A DNA stretch of 64,000 bases from positions 950,001 to 1,014,000 of the forward strand of contig NZ_JAEKFH010000003.1 in NCBI RefSeq assembly GCF_016650695.1, in the 5' to 3' direction. How positions within the stretch are numbered: position 1 is the first letter of the stretch; every line of letters begins with the position of its first letter. Below the pieces are notes generated by a model that saw nothing but the letters and a program-made list of their open reading frames with translations, was not told where the DNA came from and ran no database searches. Of the stretch, positions 44,803 to 54,331 are shown one piece after another. The translations under genes were made by a program, and so were the position numbers. Origin of the DNA: Pseudomonas sp. TH41. Lineage in GTDB: Bacteria > Pseudomonadota > Gammaproteobacteria > Pseudomonadales > Pseudomonadaceae.

Positions 44803-46119
44803 ATGACGACGAGCACAACGTACAGCGAAACCACGCCTGCCCAGCCGACAAACTCCGCCACTCGTGTGGCCACGGCGAGTTTCATCGGCACCGCCATCGA
44901 GTTCTACGACTTCTACGTCTACGCCACCGCCGCAGCGCTGGTGATCGGCCCGGTGTTCTTTCCGCAGACGTCCGGCACCGCCCAGATGCTCTCGGCGTTC
45001 CTCACCTTTGGTATCGCATTCCTCGCACGCCCCTTGGGTTCGGCGCTGTTCGGTCACTTTGGTGACCGCATCGGCCGGAAGTCGACCCTGGTCGCTTCTT
45101 TATTGTTGATGGGCGTGTGCACCACACTCATCGGCGTGTTGCCCGGTTACGACAGCATCGGGCCCTGGGCGCCGATCCTGCTGTGCGTGCTGCGGTTCGG
45201 CCAAGGCCTTGGATTGGGCGGCGAATGGGGTGGCGCGGCATTGCTGGCCACAGAAAATGCGCCCAAAGGCAAACGCGCCTGGTTCGGCATGTTCCCGCAA
45301 CTCGGTCCTTCGATTGGCTTTCTGGCGGCTAACGGCCTGTTCCTGACCCTGGCCATGACCCTGAACGATGAACAGTTCCGCTCGTGGGGCTGGCGGATTC
45401 CGTTCCTGCTCAGCGCTGTGCTGGTGATGGTCGGTCTGTACGTGCGCCTCAAACTTCACGAAACGCCGGTGTTCGCCAACGCCATGGCTCGCCAGGAACG
45501 GGTGAAGATCCCGCTGATCGAGCTGTTCAGCCAATACTGGGCGCCGATGCTGCTGGGCGCCGGCTCGATGGTGGTGTGCTACGCGCTGTTCTATATCTCG
45601 ACGGTATTTTCGCTGAGCTATGGTGTCTCGACACTCGGCTACACCCGCGAAACCTTCCTCGCGCTGCTGTGCTTCGCCGTGCTGTTCATGGCGGCCGCGA
45701 CACCGCTGTCGGCCTGGGCCAGTGATCGTTACGGGCGCAAACCGGTGCTGATTATCGGGGGCGTACTGGCGATTTTGTCCGGTTTCTTGATGGAACCGCT
45801 GCTGACCCAAGGCTCGACCTGGGGTGTGGCGCTGTTCCTGTGCATCGAACTGTTTCTGATGGGCGTGACATTTGCCCCGATGGGCGCGCTGCTGCCGGAG
45901 CTGTTTCCGACGCACGTGCGCTATACCGGCGCGTCAGCGGCCTACAACCTCGGCGGTATTGTCGGAGCCTCGGCGGCACCGTTCTTCGCACAGAAGCTGG
46001 TGGCGATGGGTGGTTTGAGTTATGTCGGCGGGTATGTGTCGGGGGCGGCGGTGCTGAGCTTGATTGCGGTGTTGTGCCTGAAGGAGACGCGGCATAACGA
46101 TTTGAATCGGGTGGCTTGA
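44803..46119 (+). CDS. MHS-type major facilitator transporter
   Basis: 438 residues, twelve membrane helices. The sequence follows the metabolite:H+ symporter branch (ATASFIGTAIEFYDFYVYATAAALVIGPVFFP; GHFGDRIGRKSTLV; RFGQGLGLGGEWGGAALLATENAP; ASDRYGRKPVLIIGG). Relatives carry proline/betaine, shikimate, citrate or alpha-ketoglutarate; the substrate here is open. ATG 44803 fits the family start; an earlier ATG at 44782 has a ribosome site that is too close. Confidence 0.88.
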   Translation: MTTSTTYSETTPAQPTNSATRVATASFIGTAIEFYDFYVYATAAALVIGPVFFPQTSGTAQMLSAFLTFGIAFLARPLGSALFGHFGDRIGRKSTLVASLLLMGVCTTLIGVLPGYDSIGPWAPILLCVLRFGQGLGLGGEWGGAALLATENAPKGKRAWFGMFPQLGPSIGFLAANGLFLTLAMTLNDEQFRSWGWRIPFLLSAVLVMVGLYVRLKLHETPVFANAMARQERVKIPLIELFSQYWAPMLLGAGSMVVCYALFYISTVFSLSYGVSTLGYTRETFLALLCFAVLFMAAATPLSAWASDRYGRKPVLIIGGVLAILSGFLMEPLLTQGSTWGVALFLCIELFLMGVTFAPMGALLPELFPTHVRYTGASAAYNLGGIVGASAAPFFAQKLVAMGGLSYVGGYVSGAAVLSLIAVLCLKETRHNDLNRVA

Positions 46120-46134
46120 AAATAAAGCAAAAGC

Positions 46135-46198
46135 TTCGCGAGCGAGCCCGCTCCCACAGGGATCACACTGAACCTGTGGGAGCGGGCTTGCTCGCGAA
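46135..46198. repeat. REPIN, GTGGGAGCGGGC type
   Basis: Inverted 'ttcgcgagcgagcccgctcc' and 'gggagcgggcttgctcgcga' arms between the convergent MFS and purT genes. Confidence 0.88.
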
Positions 46199-46212
46199 TG
46201 TCGCGCCTCGGT

Positions 46213-47394
46213 TTACAGCTCTACGACGACAGCCTGAGAAGCACGGGTCGCCTTGGCACGAGCCGCTTCAATCGACTCGTCACGCGCCAACGCCACACCC
46301 ATCCGACGCTGACCATTGACCTCAGGCTTGCCAAACAGACGCAACGCCGTGTCCGGCTCGCTCAACGCAGCGCCCAGGTTAGCGAAAGCGGTCTGAGTCG
46401 ACTGCCCTTCCACCAGGATCACCGCCGAAGCCGACGGCCCGAATTGACGGATCAACGGAATCGGCAGGCCCAGAATCGCCCGTGCGTGCAGCGCAAACTG
46501 TGACAGGTCCTGGGAAATCAGGGTAACCAGACCGGTGTCGTGCGGGCGCGGCGACACTTCGCTGAACCACACCTGATCGCCTTTGATGAACAGCTCGACG
46601 CCAAACAGGCCACGACCGCCCAAGGCTTCGGTGACCGCTTTGGCCACGCGCTCGGACTCGGCCAGGGCAATCGGGCTCATGGCTTGTGGCTGCCAGGATT
46701 CCTGGTAGTCGCCCTTCTCCTGACGGTGGCCGACTGGCGCGCAGAACGTGGTGCCACCGACGTGACGCACGGTCAGCAGGGTGATTTCGTAGTCAAAATC
46801 GATGAAGCCTTCGATGATCACGCGACCTTTACCAGCGCGGCCGCCTTCCTGGGCGTAATCCCAAGCGGTCTTCACGTCATCGGCGCTGCGCAACAGGCTC
46901 TGGCCTTTGCCCGACGAGCTCATCACCGGCTTGACCACGCACGGGAAGCCCAGGTCCTGAACGGCCTTGCTGTAATCCTCGAAGGTGTCGGCGAAGTGAT
47001 ACGGCGAGGTCGGCAGGTCCAGCTCTTCGGCGGCCAGGCGACGGATGCCTTCGCGGTTCATGGTCAGCTGCGTGGCGCGCGCGGTCGGAATCACGGTGAA
47101 GCCTTCGGCTTCCAGTTCGACCAGGGTCGCGGTGGCAATGGCTTCGATTTCCGGCACGATAAAGTGCGGTTTCTCGGCTTCGATCACCGCACGCAGGGCG
47201 GCGCCGTCGAGCATGTTGATCACATGGCTGCGATGCGCGACTTGCATGGCCGGAGCGTTGGCATAGCGGTCGACGGCGATGACTTCAACGCCCAAGCGTT
47301 GCAGCTCGATCACCACTTCCTTGCCCAACTCGCCACAGCCACACAGCAATACGCGGGTCGCGGTTGGCGACAATGGAGTTCCGATACGGGTCAT
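46213..47394 (-). CDS. purT: Formate-dependent GAR transformylase PurT
   Basis: Uses formate and ATP to formylate glycinamide ribonucleotide in purine synthesis, independent of folate. 393 residues, ATP-grasp fold ([72 protein letters not shown]). The length equals that of E. coli PurT (392). Confidence 0.96.
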   Translation of the reverse strand: MTRIGTPLSPTATRVLLCGCGELGKEVVIELQRLGVEVIAVDRYANAPAMQVAHRSHVINMLDGAALRAVIEAEKPHFIVPEIEAIATATLVELEAEGFTVIPTARATQLTMNREGIRRLAAEELDLPTSPYHFADTFEDYSKAVQDLGFPCVVKPVMSSSGKGQSLLRSADDVKTAWDYAQEGGRAGKGRVIIEGFIDFDYEITLLTVRHVGGTTFCAPVGHRQEKGDYQESWQPQAMSPIALAESERVAKAVTEALGGRGLFGVELFIKGDQVWFSEVSPRPHDTGLVTLISQDLSQFALHARAILGLPIPLIRQFGPSASAVILVEGQSTQTAFANLGAALSEPDTALRLFGKPEVNGQRRMGVALARDESIEAARAKATRASQAVVVEL

Positions 47395-47498
47395 CTCAGG
47401 TCCTCAAAAGAGCGGATCATCGAGGGATGCAGCGAAAACGCGCTTCCCATGGGGAGAAAGCGCGGCATTTTACATGAACCGCAGGGTTTGGCTTCAGA

Positions 47499-47573
47499 TC
47501 AAAAGATCGCAGCCTGCGGCAGCTCCTACACGGTGTACCCATGTAGGAGCTGCCGCAGGCTGCGATCTTTTGA
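47499..47573. repeat. REPIN, GTAGGAGCTGCCG type
   Basis: Near-perfect inverted repeat ending three bases from the stop of the DUF1289 gene. Confidence 0.92.
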
Positions 47574-47575
47574 TT

Positions 47576-47791
47576 TTAAGAACCCGGGGTTTTGCCGATC
47601 ATCCAGAGCAACCCGCTCGACTTGGCCCGCTCATGACACAACCCCAGCACCTTGCGCCGTTCTTCGTTTTCCATCCGGCTCCAGCGCGTGATCTCTTCCA
47701 CTGTGCGCTGACACCCGATGCAAATGTCATCGTCGTCCAGCGCACACACATTTACGCACGGCGATCGTACGGGACGTTCGGGCGTGCTCAT
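47576..47791 (-). CDS. DUF1289 protein
   Basis: 71 residues. Four Cys in [21 protein letters not shown] match the small DUF1289 family, probably metal-binding, often called predicted Fe-S proteins. [21 protein letters not shown] follows as in relatives. Its start overlaps the carbonic anhydrase-like gene by four bases, so both are co-translated. Function unknown. Confidence 0.88.
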   Translation of the reverse strand: MSTPERPVRSPCVNVCALDDDDICIGCQRTVEEITRWSRMENEERRKVLGLCHERAKSSGLLWMIGKTPGS

Positions 47792-48312
47792 TCTTCCTGC
47801 TCTACCAGATCGCGGGCATAACGCTGAGCGTTATGCACATAGTGGGCGGCGCTGGCTTCCAGCATCTTCTTCTGCGGTTCGGTCAGCTCGCGCACCACTT
47901 TGCCGGGCGAGCCCATGACCAACGAACCGTCCGGTATTTCCTTGCCTTCGCCGATCAACGAATTGGCGCCAATGATGCAGTTTTTGCCGATTTTCGCGCC
48001 GTTGAGAATGACCGCATTGATGCCAATCAGGCTGTAATCACCGACGGTGCAGCCGTGGAGCATGGCGTTGTGGCCGATGGTCACGCCGGTGCCGACGGTC
48101 AGCGGGTAGCCCATGTCGGTGTGCATCACGGTGCCGTCCTGGACGTTACTGTTCTTGCCGATCAGGATCAGTTCGTTATCGCCACGCAGCACAGTGTTGA
48201 ACCAGACGCTGGCGCCCTCTTCAAGTTTGACCTTGCCCACCAACACGGCGTTGGGGGCGACCCAGCTCTGCGGATGGGTTTCGACGCGGGCGTCGCCCAG
48301 GCGGTATTTCAT
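47788..48312 (-). CDS. Gamma-carbonic anhydrase-like hexapeptide protein (YrdA type)
   Basis: 174 residues of left-handed beta helix. The three zinc-ligand His lie in [28 protein letters not shown] hexapeptide repeat pattern runs through most of the protein. Carbonic anhydrase activity of this branch is often weak or absent, so the metal site is seen but the reaction is inferred. ATG 48312 is the family start. Confidence 0.9.
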   Translation of the reverse strand: MKYRLGDARVETHPQSWVAPNAVLVGKVKLEEGASVWFNTVLRGDNELILIGKNSNVQDGTVMHTDMGYPLTVGTGVTIGHNAMLHGCTVGDYSLIGINAVILNGAKIGKNCIIGANSLIGEGKEIPDGSLVMGSPGKVVRELTEPQKKMLEASAAHYVHNAQRYARDLVEQEE

Positions 48313-48379
48313 CTTATTGTCCTCAAGGCCAGGCCGGCTCACTCGCAACAGCGGGGATCACGCCATACAAACGATGGCT

Positions 48380-48979
48380 TCAAATATTGATAAAGCTTTT
48401 TGGGGGTTGGTGCAGGCTGATGTCGGCGTCATAAAGCAGGTTGATCAACTCGACGATCATGATCGCCGTCAGGCCCCAGATCTTGTATTCGCCATAACGA
48501 TAACTCGGCACGTACCAACTGCGCCCCTGGTAATCGATGCGATGCGTGTGTTCCCGAGGATCCTTGCGGAAGAACTCCAGAGGCACGCTGAACACTGCGG
48601 CGATCTCGGCATCGTTGGCCAGGTATTCGACAAAATCCGGGATCACGCCGACATAAGGCGTGACCTTGATGCCATGCAGGGAAATCAGCGGGCTCAGCGG
48701 GCCGATGACTTCGACCAGCCCTGGCGGCAAGCCGATTTCTTCTTCGGCTTCGCGCAGGGCAGTGAAAATCAGGTCCGGGTCTTCGGGGTCGCGTCGCCCG
48801 CCGGGGAAGGCGACTTCGCCGCCATGGGTCGAGAGCCCGCTGGCACGCAGGGTCAGAACCAGTTCCGGTTCGTCACTGCGGGTGATGGGCACCAGTACCG
48901 CGGCCTCCGGGAAACGTAGGTCGGTTTCCAGCGTGCGCGGTGTGTGATTGCTTACCCTATGCAGTAGCTCGTCCAGCAT
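48380..48979 (-). CDS. nudL: Nudix CoA pyrophosphatase (NudL/YeaB type)
   Basis: 199 residues. The Nudix box is GGRRDPEDPDLIFTALREAEEEIGL, with the CoA-specific segment LTLRASGLSTHGGEVAFPGG just before it. It cleaves CoA and CoA derivatives at the pyrophosphate. The gene is 67 bp upstream of the carbonic anhydrase-like gene. Confidence 0.88.
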   Translation of the reverse strand: MLDELLHRVSNHTPRTLETDLRFPEAAVLVPITRSDEPELVLTLRASGLSTHGGEVAFPGGRRDPEDPDLIFTALREAEEEIGLPPGLVEVIGPLSPLISLHGIKVTPYVGVIPDFVEYLANDAEIAAVFSVPLEFFRKDPREHTHRIDYQGRSWYVPSYRYGEYKIWGLTAIMIVELINLLYDADISLHQPPKSFINI

Positions 48980-49125
48980 GAGTGTTCTCGATCTGTGCCT
49001 TACATTGCATCATGCACCAATCGAACCGACCGCCCAACCCCCGAACTGCCGTGTGTCGCTAAACGACAACTTGCCGACTGACACCGCCTCACGCCAAGAT
49101 AGGCGCAGCATTCAGGAACCCAAGC

Positions 49126-49677
49126 ATGAAATTTTGCAGTCAGTGCGGCAACCCGGTGACCCAGCGCATTCCCGAAGGCGATTCGCGCCTGCGGTTTGTC
49201 TGCGACAGCTGTCAGGCGATTCACTATCAAAACCCCAATATCGTCGCCGGTTGCGTGGCGACCTGGGGCTCCAAAGTGTTGCTGTGCCGACGAGCCATTG
49301 AGCCACGACGCGGTTACTGGACCCTGCCCGCCGGTTTCATGGAAAACGGTGAAACCATCGAGCAAGCGGCTATTCGCGAGACGGCCGAAGAAGCCTGCGC
49401 CCGGGTGCGCAATCTGAGCATCTATACGTTGATCGACGTGCCGCACATCAGCCAGGTGCATGTATTCTTCCGTGCCGAGCTGGTCGATCTGGACTTTTCC
49501 GCCGGCCCCGAGAGCCTGGAGGTGCAGCTTTTCGAAGAAGCCGACATCCCTTGGTCCGAGCTGGCTTTCCGCACGGTGGGCCGTACCTTAGAATGCTTCT
49601 TCGCTGACCGGCGGACCGAGGTCTACCCCGTGCGGTCCGAATCGATCCCGCCGCTTGCTCAGCCTGCCATCACCTGA
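49126..49677 (+). CDS. Nudix hydrolase with zinc ribbon (NudC-like)
   Basis: 183 residues. An N-terminal zinc ribbon (FCSQCGNPV ... VCDSCQAIHYQNP) is joined to a Nudix domain with box GFMENGETIEQAAIRETAEEA. NudC hydrolyses NADH and removes NAD caps from RNA, but the signature SQPWPFP-type motif of NudC after the box is not seen, so the substrate is uncertain. Divergent from nudL. Confidence 0.85.
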   Translation: MKFCSQCGNPVTQRIPEGDSRLRFVCDSCQAIHYQNPNIVAGCVATWGSKVLLCRRAIEPRRGYWTLPAGFMENGETIEQAAIRETAEEACARVRNLSIYTLIDVPHISQVHVFFRAELVDLDFSAGPESLEVQLFEEADIPWSELAFRTVGRTLECFFADRRTEVYPVRSESIPPLAQPAIT

Positions 49678-49708
49678 TTTCGACATCGGCGTTCTTACCG
49701 ACGTAAAT

Positions 49709-49735
49709 AGATCGCGGCCTGCGGCAGCGCCTACA
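49709..49735. repeat. Decayed REP half (GTAGGAGCTGCCG type)
   Basis: 'agatcgcggcctgcggcagc' then 'gcctaca' differs at a few positions from the arm seen intact elsewhere. No partner is present. Confidence 0.7.
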
Positions 49736-49784
49736 ACAAACAGCTATAAATATATAGTCGCGACACTTTTTGGGAATCGTTTCA

Positions 49785-50288
49785 ATGCGCTGGTTGCTTG
49801 CCCTGTTTTGCTTGTCGTTCGTCGCTGTCTCCCAGGCTTCTGTAGCGGAAACCCTGGACGGCAAAGTCATCGAAAAAGTATTGATTCTGAAATCTGCCCA
49901 CCAATTGCAATTGATCAATGACGGCAAGCCGCTCAAGACCTATCGCATTTCCCTGGGCAAACACCCCAAGGGGCCGAAGCTGATGGAAGGCGACAAACGC
50001 ACGCCTGAAGGTTTCTATTGGGTGGACTGGCGCAAGGTCAGCGACCGCTTCAACCTGGCGATGCACATCTCCTACCCGAACATCAGCGACTCCGCCCGCG
50101 CACGGCGCGAAGGCGTCGACCCGGGCGGCATGATCATGATCCACGGCACCCCGGACACTGAAGACGCCCCCGAAGACCTGTTCCACACCCTGGACTGGAC
50201 TGACGGCTGCGTCGCCATGCGCAACATGGACATGCGTGAAGTCTGGGGCCTGGTGCCAGATGGCACGATGATCGAAATCCGTCCCTAA
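49785..50288 (+). CDS. L,D-transpeptidase (YkuD domain)
   Basis: 167 residues with a signal peptide (LLALFCLSFVAVSQAS). The YkuD domain shows IHGTPDTEDAPEDLFHTLDWTDGCVAMRN, with the catalytic His and Cys. Such enzymes form 3-3 peptidoglycan crosslinks or attach lipoproteins in the periplasm; close small relatives (e.g. ErfK/YafK-type) may also cut. ATG 49785 was chosen because the signal starts there. Confidence 0.9.
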   Translation: MRWLLALFCLSFVAVSQASVAETLDGKVIEKVLILKSAHQLQLINDGKPLKTYRISLGKHPKGPKLMEGDKRTPEGFYWVDWRKVSDRFNLAMHISYPNISDSARARREGVDPGGMIMIHGTPDTEDAPEDLFHTLDWTDGCVAMRNMDMREVWGLVPDGTMIEIRP

Positions 50289-50300
50289 TTCCCAATACCT

Positions 50301-50328
50301 GTGGTGAGGGAGCTTGCTCCCTCGCCAC
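50301..50328. repeat. REP hairpin, GAGGGAGCTTGCTCCCTC type
   Basis: Self-complementary 'gtggtgagggagcttgctcc' followed by 'ctcgccac'. It differs from the other REP families in the window and lies 12 bases after the transpeptidase stop. Confidence 0.82.
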
Positions 50329-50356
50329 AACAGCGTCCGCAATGCTGACAAACCTC

Positions 50357-50376
50357 TTCGCGAGCCCGCTCGCGAA
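50357..50376. repeat. Short palindrome TTCGCGAGCccGCTCGCGAA
   Basis: Perfect nine-base arms around CC, probably a collapsed REP of the GCTCGCGA family. It lies about 140 bases before the asrA-like gene. Confidence 0.75.
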
Positions 50377-50458
50377 AGGGCCTTCCAAACACCCAGCCCC
50401 AGCTAACCTGTCTCTGCACTGAACACGCTTTCGAATTATCCGTTATCCCCAAGTCATC

Positions 50459-50487
50459 ATTGAAACCACCGCCAACCTGCCCCATCT
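50459..50487 (+). promoter_or_regulatory. RpoH (sigma-32)-type heat-shock promoter
   Basis: ATTGAAA, 14 bases, CCCCATCT. This agrees with the sigma-32 consensus CTTGAAA-N13-15-CCCCATNT except for the first base. It ends 30 bases before the ATG of the Lon-type protease gene. Confidence 0.8.
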
Positions 50488-50517
50488 AAGACCCATACCC
50501 CATTGCGCAGGTGCCCC

Positions 50518-52935
50518 ATGAGCGACCAGCAAGAATTCCCCGAAGACCCGAGCGAATACGCCGACCCAGAGAACGCCGAACACCACTCCACCGGCAAAGG
50601 CCTCGCCCTGCCAGGCCAGAACCTGCCGGACAAGGTCTACATCATCCCGATCCACAACCGCCCGTTCTTCCCGGCCCAAGTGTTGCCGGTCATCGTCAAT
50701 GAAGAACCGTGGGCCGAAACCCTCGACCTGGTCAGCAAATCCGATCACCACTCCCTGGCCCTGTTCTACATGGACACGCCCCAGGAAGACCCACGCCATT
50801 TCGACACCTCGGCCCTGCCGCTCTACGGCACACTGGTCAAGGTGCACCACGCCAGCCGCGAAAACGGCAAACTGCAATTCGTCGCCCAGGGCCTGACCCG
50901 CGTGCGCATCCGCACCTGGCTCAAACACCATCGCCCGCCGTACCTGGTGGAAGTCGAATACCCGCACCAGCCCACCGAGCCGACCGACGAGGTCAAGGCC
51001 TACGGCATGGCGCTGATCAACGCGATCAAGGAACTGCTGCCGCTCAACCCGCTGTACAGCGAAGAGTTGAAAAATTACCTCAACCGCTTCAGCCCCAACG
51101 ACCCGTCGCCGTTGACCGACTTCGCAGCCGCCCTGACCTCGGCCACCGGCAGCGAGCTGCAAGAAGTGCTCGACTGCGTCCCCATGCTCAAGCGCATGGA
51201 AAAAGTCCTGCCGATGCTGCGCAAGGAAGTCGAAGTCGCGCGCCTGCAAAAAGAAATTTCCGCCGAAGTTAACCGCAAGATCGGTGAGCATCAGCGCGAG
51301 TTCTTCCTCAAGGAACAACTCAAGGTCATCCAGCAAGAGTTGGGCCTGACCAAAGACGACCGTAGCGCCGACATCGAACAGTTCGAGCAGCGCCTGGAAG
51401 GCAAGGTGTTGCCCGCCCAGGCGCAAAAACGCATCGAAGAGGAAATGAACAAGCTGTCGATCCTCGAGACCGGCTCGCCGGAATACGCGGTGACCCGCAA
51501 CTACCTCGACTGGGCGACCTCGGTGCCGTGGGGCGTGTACGGCGAGGACAAACTCGATCTCAAGCACGCGCGCAAGGTGCTGGACAAACACCATGCAGGC
51601 CTCGACGACATCAAGGACCGGATCCTCGAATTCCTTGCGGTCGGTGCTTATAAAGGCGAAATCAGCGGCTCCATCGTGCTGCTGGTCGGCCCACCGGGCG
51701 TGGGTAAAACCAGCGTCGGCAAATCCATCGCCGAATCCCTGGGCCGGCCGTTCTACCGCTTCAGCGTCGGCGGCATGCGCGACGAAGCCGAGATCAAGGG
51801 CCACCGCCGCACGTACATCGGCGCGCAACCGGGCAAACTCGTGCAGGCGTTGAAAGACGTCGAAGTGATGAACCCGGTGATCATGCTCGACGAAATCGAC
51901 AAGATGGGCCAGAGCTACCAGGGCGACCCAGCCTCGGCGCTGCTGGAAACCCTGGACCCGGAACAGAACGTCGAATTTCTCGACCATTACCTGGACCTGC
52001 GCCTGGACCTGTCGAAAGTGCTGTTCATTTGCACCGCCAACACCCTGGACTCGATCCCCGGTCCGTTGCTCGATCGGATGGAAGTCATCCGTCTGTCGGG
52101 CTACATCACCGAAGAAAAGATCGCCATCGCCAAGCGTCACTTGTGGCCAAAGCAACTGGAAAAGGCCGGTGTGTCCAAAGGCAGCTTGTCTATTAGCGAC
52201 AGCGCGTTGAAGGCGTTGATCGACGGATACGCCCGCGAAGCCGGCGTGCGCCAGCTGGAAAAACAGCTGGGTAAACTGGTGCGCAAAGCCGTCGTTAAGT
52301 TGATCGATGAGCCGAAAGCGGTGATTAAACTCGGTCCGAAAGACCTCGAAGCGTCACTCGGGCATCCAGTGTTCCGCAACGAGCAAGTCCTCTCCGGCAC
52401 CGGCGTCATCACCGGACTGGCCTGGACCAGCATGGGCGGCGCGACTTTGCCGATCGAAGCCACGCGTATTCACACGTTGAACCGTGGTTTCAAACTCACC
52501 GGGCAACTGGGTGACGTGATGAAAGAGTCGGCCGAAATCGCCTACAGCTACGTCAGCTCCAATTTGAAGTCGTTTGGCGGTGATCCGAAGTTCTTCGACG
52601 AAGCCTTTGTTCACCTGCACGTCCCCGAAGGCGCCACCCCGAAAGATGGCCCGAGCGCCGGCGTGACCATGGCCAGCGCCCTGCTTTCGCTGGCGCGCAA
52701 TCAGCCGCCGAAAAAAGGCGTCGCCATGACCGGCGAATTGACGCTGACCGGGCATGTACTGCCGATTGGCGGGGTGCGCGAGAAAGTGATTGCGGCGCGG
52801 CGGCAGAAGATCTTCGAATTGATCCTGCCGGAGCCCAATCGCGGAAGTTTTGAGGAATTGCCGGACTATCTTAAAGAAGGGATTACCGTGCATTTCGCCA
52901 AGCGTTTTGCGGATGTGGCGAAGATTCTGTTCTGA
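50518..52935 (+). CDS. asrA: ATP-dependent Lon-type protease (AsrA-like second Lon)
   Basis: 805-residue cytoplasmic AAA+ serine protease. N-terminal LON substrate domain (VYIIPIHNRPFFPAQVLPVIV), Walker A GPPGVGKTS at about 391, Walker B IMLDEIDKMG, and a protease domain with catalytic S713 (GPSAGVTMA) and K756 (REKVIAARR). Pseudomonads have a main Lon beside clpX; this copy is next to an Icp-like inhibitor as asrA is in P. aeruginosa, where it serves the heat-shock/aminoglycoside response. The gene symbol rests on that synteny. A heat-shock-type promoter precedes it. Confidence 0.88.
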   Translation: MSDQQEFPEDPSEYADPENAEHHSTGKGLALPGQNLPDKVYIIPIHNRPFFPAQVLPVIVNEEPWAETLDLVSKSDHHSLALFYMDTPQEDPRHFDTSALPLYGTLVKVHHASRENGKLQFVAQGLTRVRIRTWLKHHRPPYLVEVEYPHQPTEPTDEVKAYGMALINAIKELLPLNPLYSEELKNYLNRFSPNDPSPLTDFAAALTSATGSELQEVLDCVPMLKRMEKVLPMLRKEVEVARLQKEISAEVNRKIGEHQREFFLKEQLKVIQQELGLTKDDRSADIEQFEQRLEGKVLPAQAQKRIEEEMNKLSILETGSPEYAVTRNYLDWATSVPWGVYGEDKLDLKHARKVLDKHHAGLDDIKDRILEFLAVGAYKGEISGSIVLLVGPPGVGKTSVGKSIAESLGRPFYRFSVGGMRDEAEIKGHRRTYIGAQPGKLVQALKDVEVMNPVIMLDEIDKMGQSYQGDPASALLETLDPEQNVEFLDHYLDLRLDLSKVLFICTANTLDSIPGPLLDRMEVIRLSGYITEEKIAIAKRHLWPKQLEKAGVSKGSLSISDSALKALIDGYAREAGVRQLEKQLGKLVRKAVVKLIDEPKAVIKLGPKDLEASLGHPVFRNEQVLSGTGVITGLAWTSMGGATLPIEATRIHTLNRGFKLTGQLGDVMKESAEIAYSYVSSNLKSFGGDPKFFDEAFVHLHVPEGATPKDGPSAGVTMASALLSLARNQPPKKGVAMTGELTLTGHVLPIGGVREKVIAARRQKIFELILPEPNRGSFEELPDYLKEGITVHFAKRFADVAKILF

Positions 52936-52961
52936 TAGTGATGTAGCGCCTGCACAACTGC

Positions 52962-53028
52962 TTTCGCGAGCAAGCCCGCTCCCACATTTGACCGAGTAGT
53001 GAATGTGGGAGCGGGCTTGCTCGCGAAG
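52962..53028. repeat. REPIN, GTGGGAGCGGGC type
   Basis: Inverted 'ttcgcgagcaagcccgctcc' and 'gggagcgggcttgctcgcga' arms about 30 bases after the protease stop. Confidence 0.9.
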
Positions 53029-53128
53029 GCGTCCGCATTCACAACGCCGACTACCCTGCGTCTGTCACACTTCGTCTCATCTTCAGTTATGCTCGCCGTT
53101 CGTCGTGAATGCCGGAGCCGCTGACCCT

Positions 53129-53521
53129 ATGTCCCCCACCCGCCTGTTTGTCCCCCTCGCCCTCGCCTTGCTGGCCGCGTGCGCCACGCAACCAAAACAG
53201 AATGTGACCGTGGAAAAACAAAGCGAATGCCCGGCAACACTGCGCAACGGGCAGAACCTGATCCTGACGCTGCCAAGCAACCCGACCACGGGTTATCGCT
53301 GGGCAATCCAGGATTCCGCCGGTGGCGTGCTGCGCGCGCTCAGCCCTGAGGTTTACAGCAATCCGGAAGATGCCGGTGTGGTGGGTGCGGCCGGAATCTC
53401 GACCTGGCGCTTTCAGGCGTTCGCTACCGGCACAGGGCGTTTGCGTCTGACCTCGCAACAACCGTGGGCCCCGGAAGTGCTGCCGGTAGAAACCTTCGAC
53501 TGCGCAATCTCGGTTAACTGA
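53129..53521 (+). CDS. icp: Chagasin-like (I42) cysteine protease inhibitor, lipoprotein
   Basis: 130 residues. A lipobox LLAAC at about 15-19 predicts a lipoprotein. The chagasin signature NPTTGYRW is perfect, followed by a GAAGIST(W)RF-like loop and RLTSQQPW, the three loops that enter the target's active-site cleft. It would inhibit papain-type cysteine proteases at the envelope. The start is ATG 53129. It follows the Lon-type protease gene, an arrangement known from P. aeruginosa. Confidence 0.88.
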   Translation: MSPTRLFVPLALALLAACATQPKQNVTVEKQSECPATLRNGQNLILTLPSNPTTGYRWAIQDSAGGVLRALSPEVYSNPEDAGVVGAAGISTWRFQAFATGTGRLRLTSQQPWAPEVLPVETFDCAISVN

Positions 53522-53523
53522 TC

Positions 53524-54168
53524 GTGGGCTGGCTGATACTGGCGCTGATGGGCGCGGTGACCTTTCTCTATGGCGTCAGCGTGCATGCCGCGCTGCTCTG
53601 CCTGCTGGTCAAACCGTTGCCGGTGCTGGCCTTGCTCGGATGGCTGCATGATGCGCCGCCCTCCGAGTACCGGCGCTGGATCAGCCTTGGATTGATTTTC
53701 TCCCTGCTCGGCGATGTGTTGCTCGCATGGCCGGGGGATTTGTTCGTGTTCGGCCTCGGGGCGTTTCTGGTCGCCCACCTGGCGTACCTGAAAGCGTACG
53801 TGAGCGATTGCCGGCGACTGGCGCCGGTACCGCTGATCCTGGCGCTCGGCGTTGGCGCGGTGCTGTTGGGGATTCTGATTTCTCACGGTCTGGGACCGTT
53901 GCTGATCCCGGTGATCGTTTACGGCCTGGCGATCAGCGCGATGCTTTGGCGGGCGCTCGCCAGGCTTGGTAGCGAGGTGCCCACGCGCTCGGCGTTGCTG
54001 GCGGCAGCGGGGGCGGTGGCATTTGTGTTTTCGGACAGCGTGATTGGGATCAGTCGGTTTGTGGTGCCGTTCGAAGCCGCGCCTTACGTGATTATTCTCA
54101 GCTACTGGCTGGGGCAATGGGGGATTACGGCGTCGGCATTCGGTCCAAAACCGCGTTCAGCCGTTTAA
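53524..54168 (+). CDS. YhhN/TMEM86 family membrane protein (lysoplasmalogenase-like)
   Basis: 214 residues, about eight membrane helices, starting at GTG 53524 two bases after icp. Family motif [38 protein letters not shown] carries the conserved GD and H residues of the YhhN/TMEM86 hydrolases; [11 protein letters not shown] is the second. Animal relatives cleave lysoplasmalogen; the bacterial substrate is unsure. Its stop codon touches a REPIN. Confidence 0.87.
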   Translation: MGWLILALMGAVTFLYGVSVHAALLCLLVKPLPVLALLGWLHDAPPSEYRRWISLGLIFSLLGDVLLAWPGDLFVFGLGAFLVAHLAYLKAYVSDCRRLAPVPLILALGVGAVLLGILISHGLGPLLIPVIVYGLAISAMLWRALARLGSEVPTRSALLAAAGAVAFVFSDSVIGISRFVVPFEAAPYVIILSYWLGQWGITASAFGPKPRSAV

Positions 54169-54244
54169 AAGATCGCAGCCTTCGGCAGCTCCTACAGGGG
54201 AATGCATTCCAAATGTAGGAGCTGCCGGAGGCTGCGATCTTTTG
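54166..54244. repeat. REPIN, GTAGGAGCTGCCG type
   Basis: Inverted arms starting at the stop codon of the YhhN gene and ending about 90 bases before cmoA. Confidence 0.92.
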
Positions 54245-54331
54245 ATCTGGCGGTTTATCAGACAACTCGCGCATCCGCGCGCCAAGTTGGCTAAAATGCC
54301 GTCCTTTTCAACCGAAGCCGCTGGAACCGCC

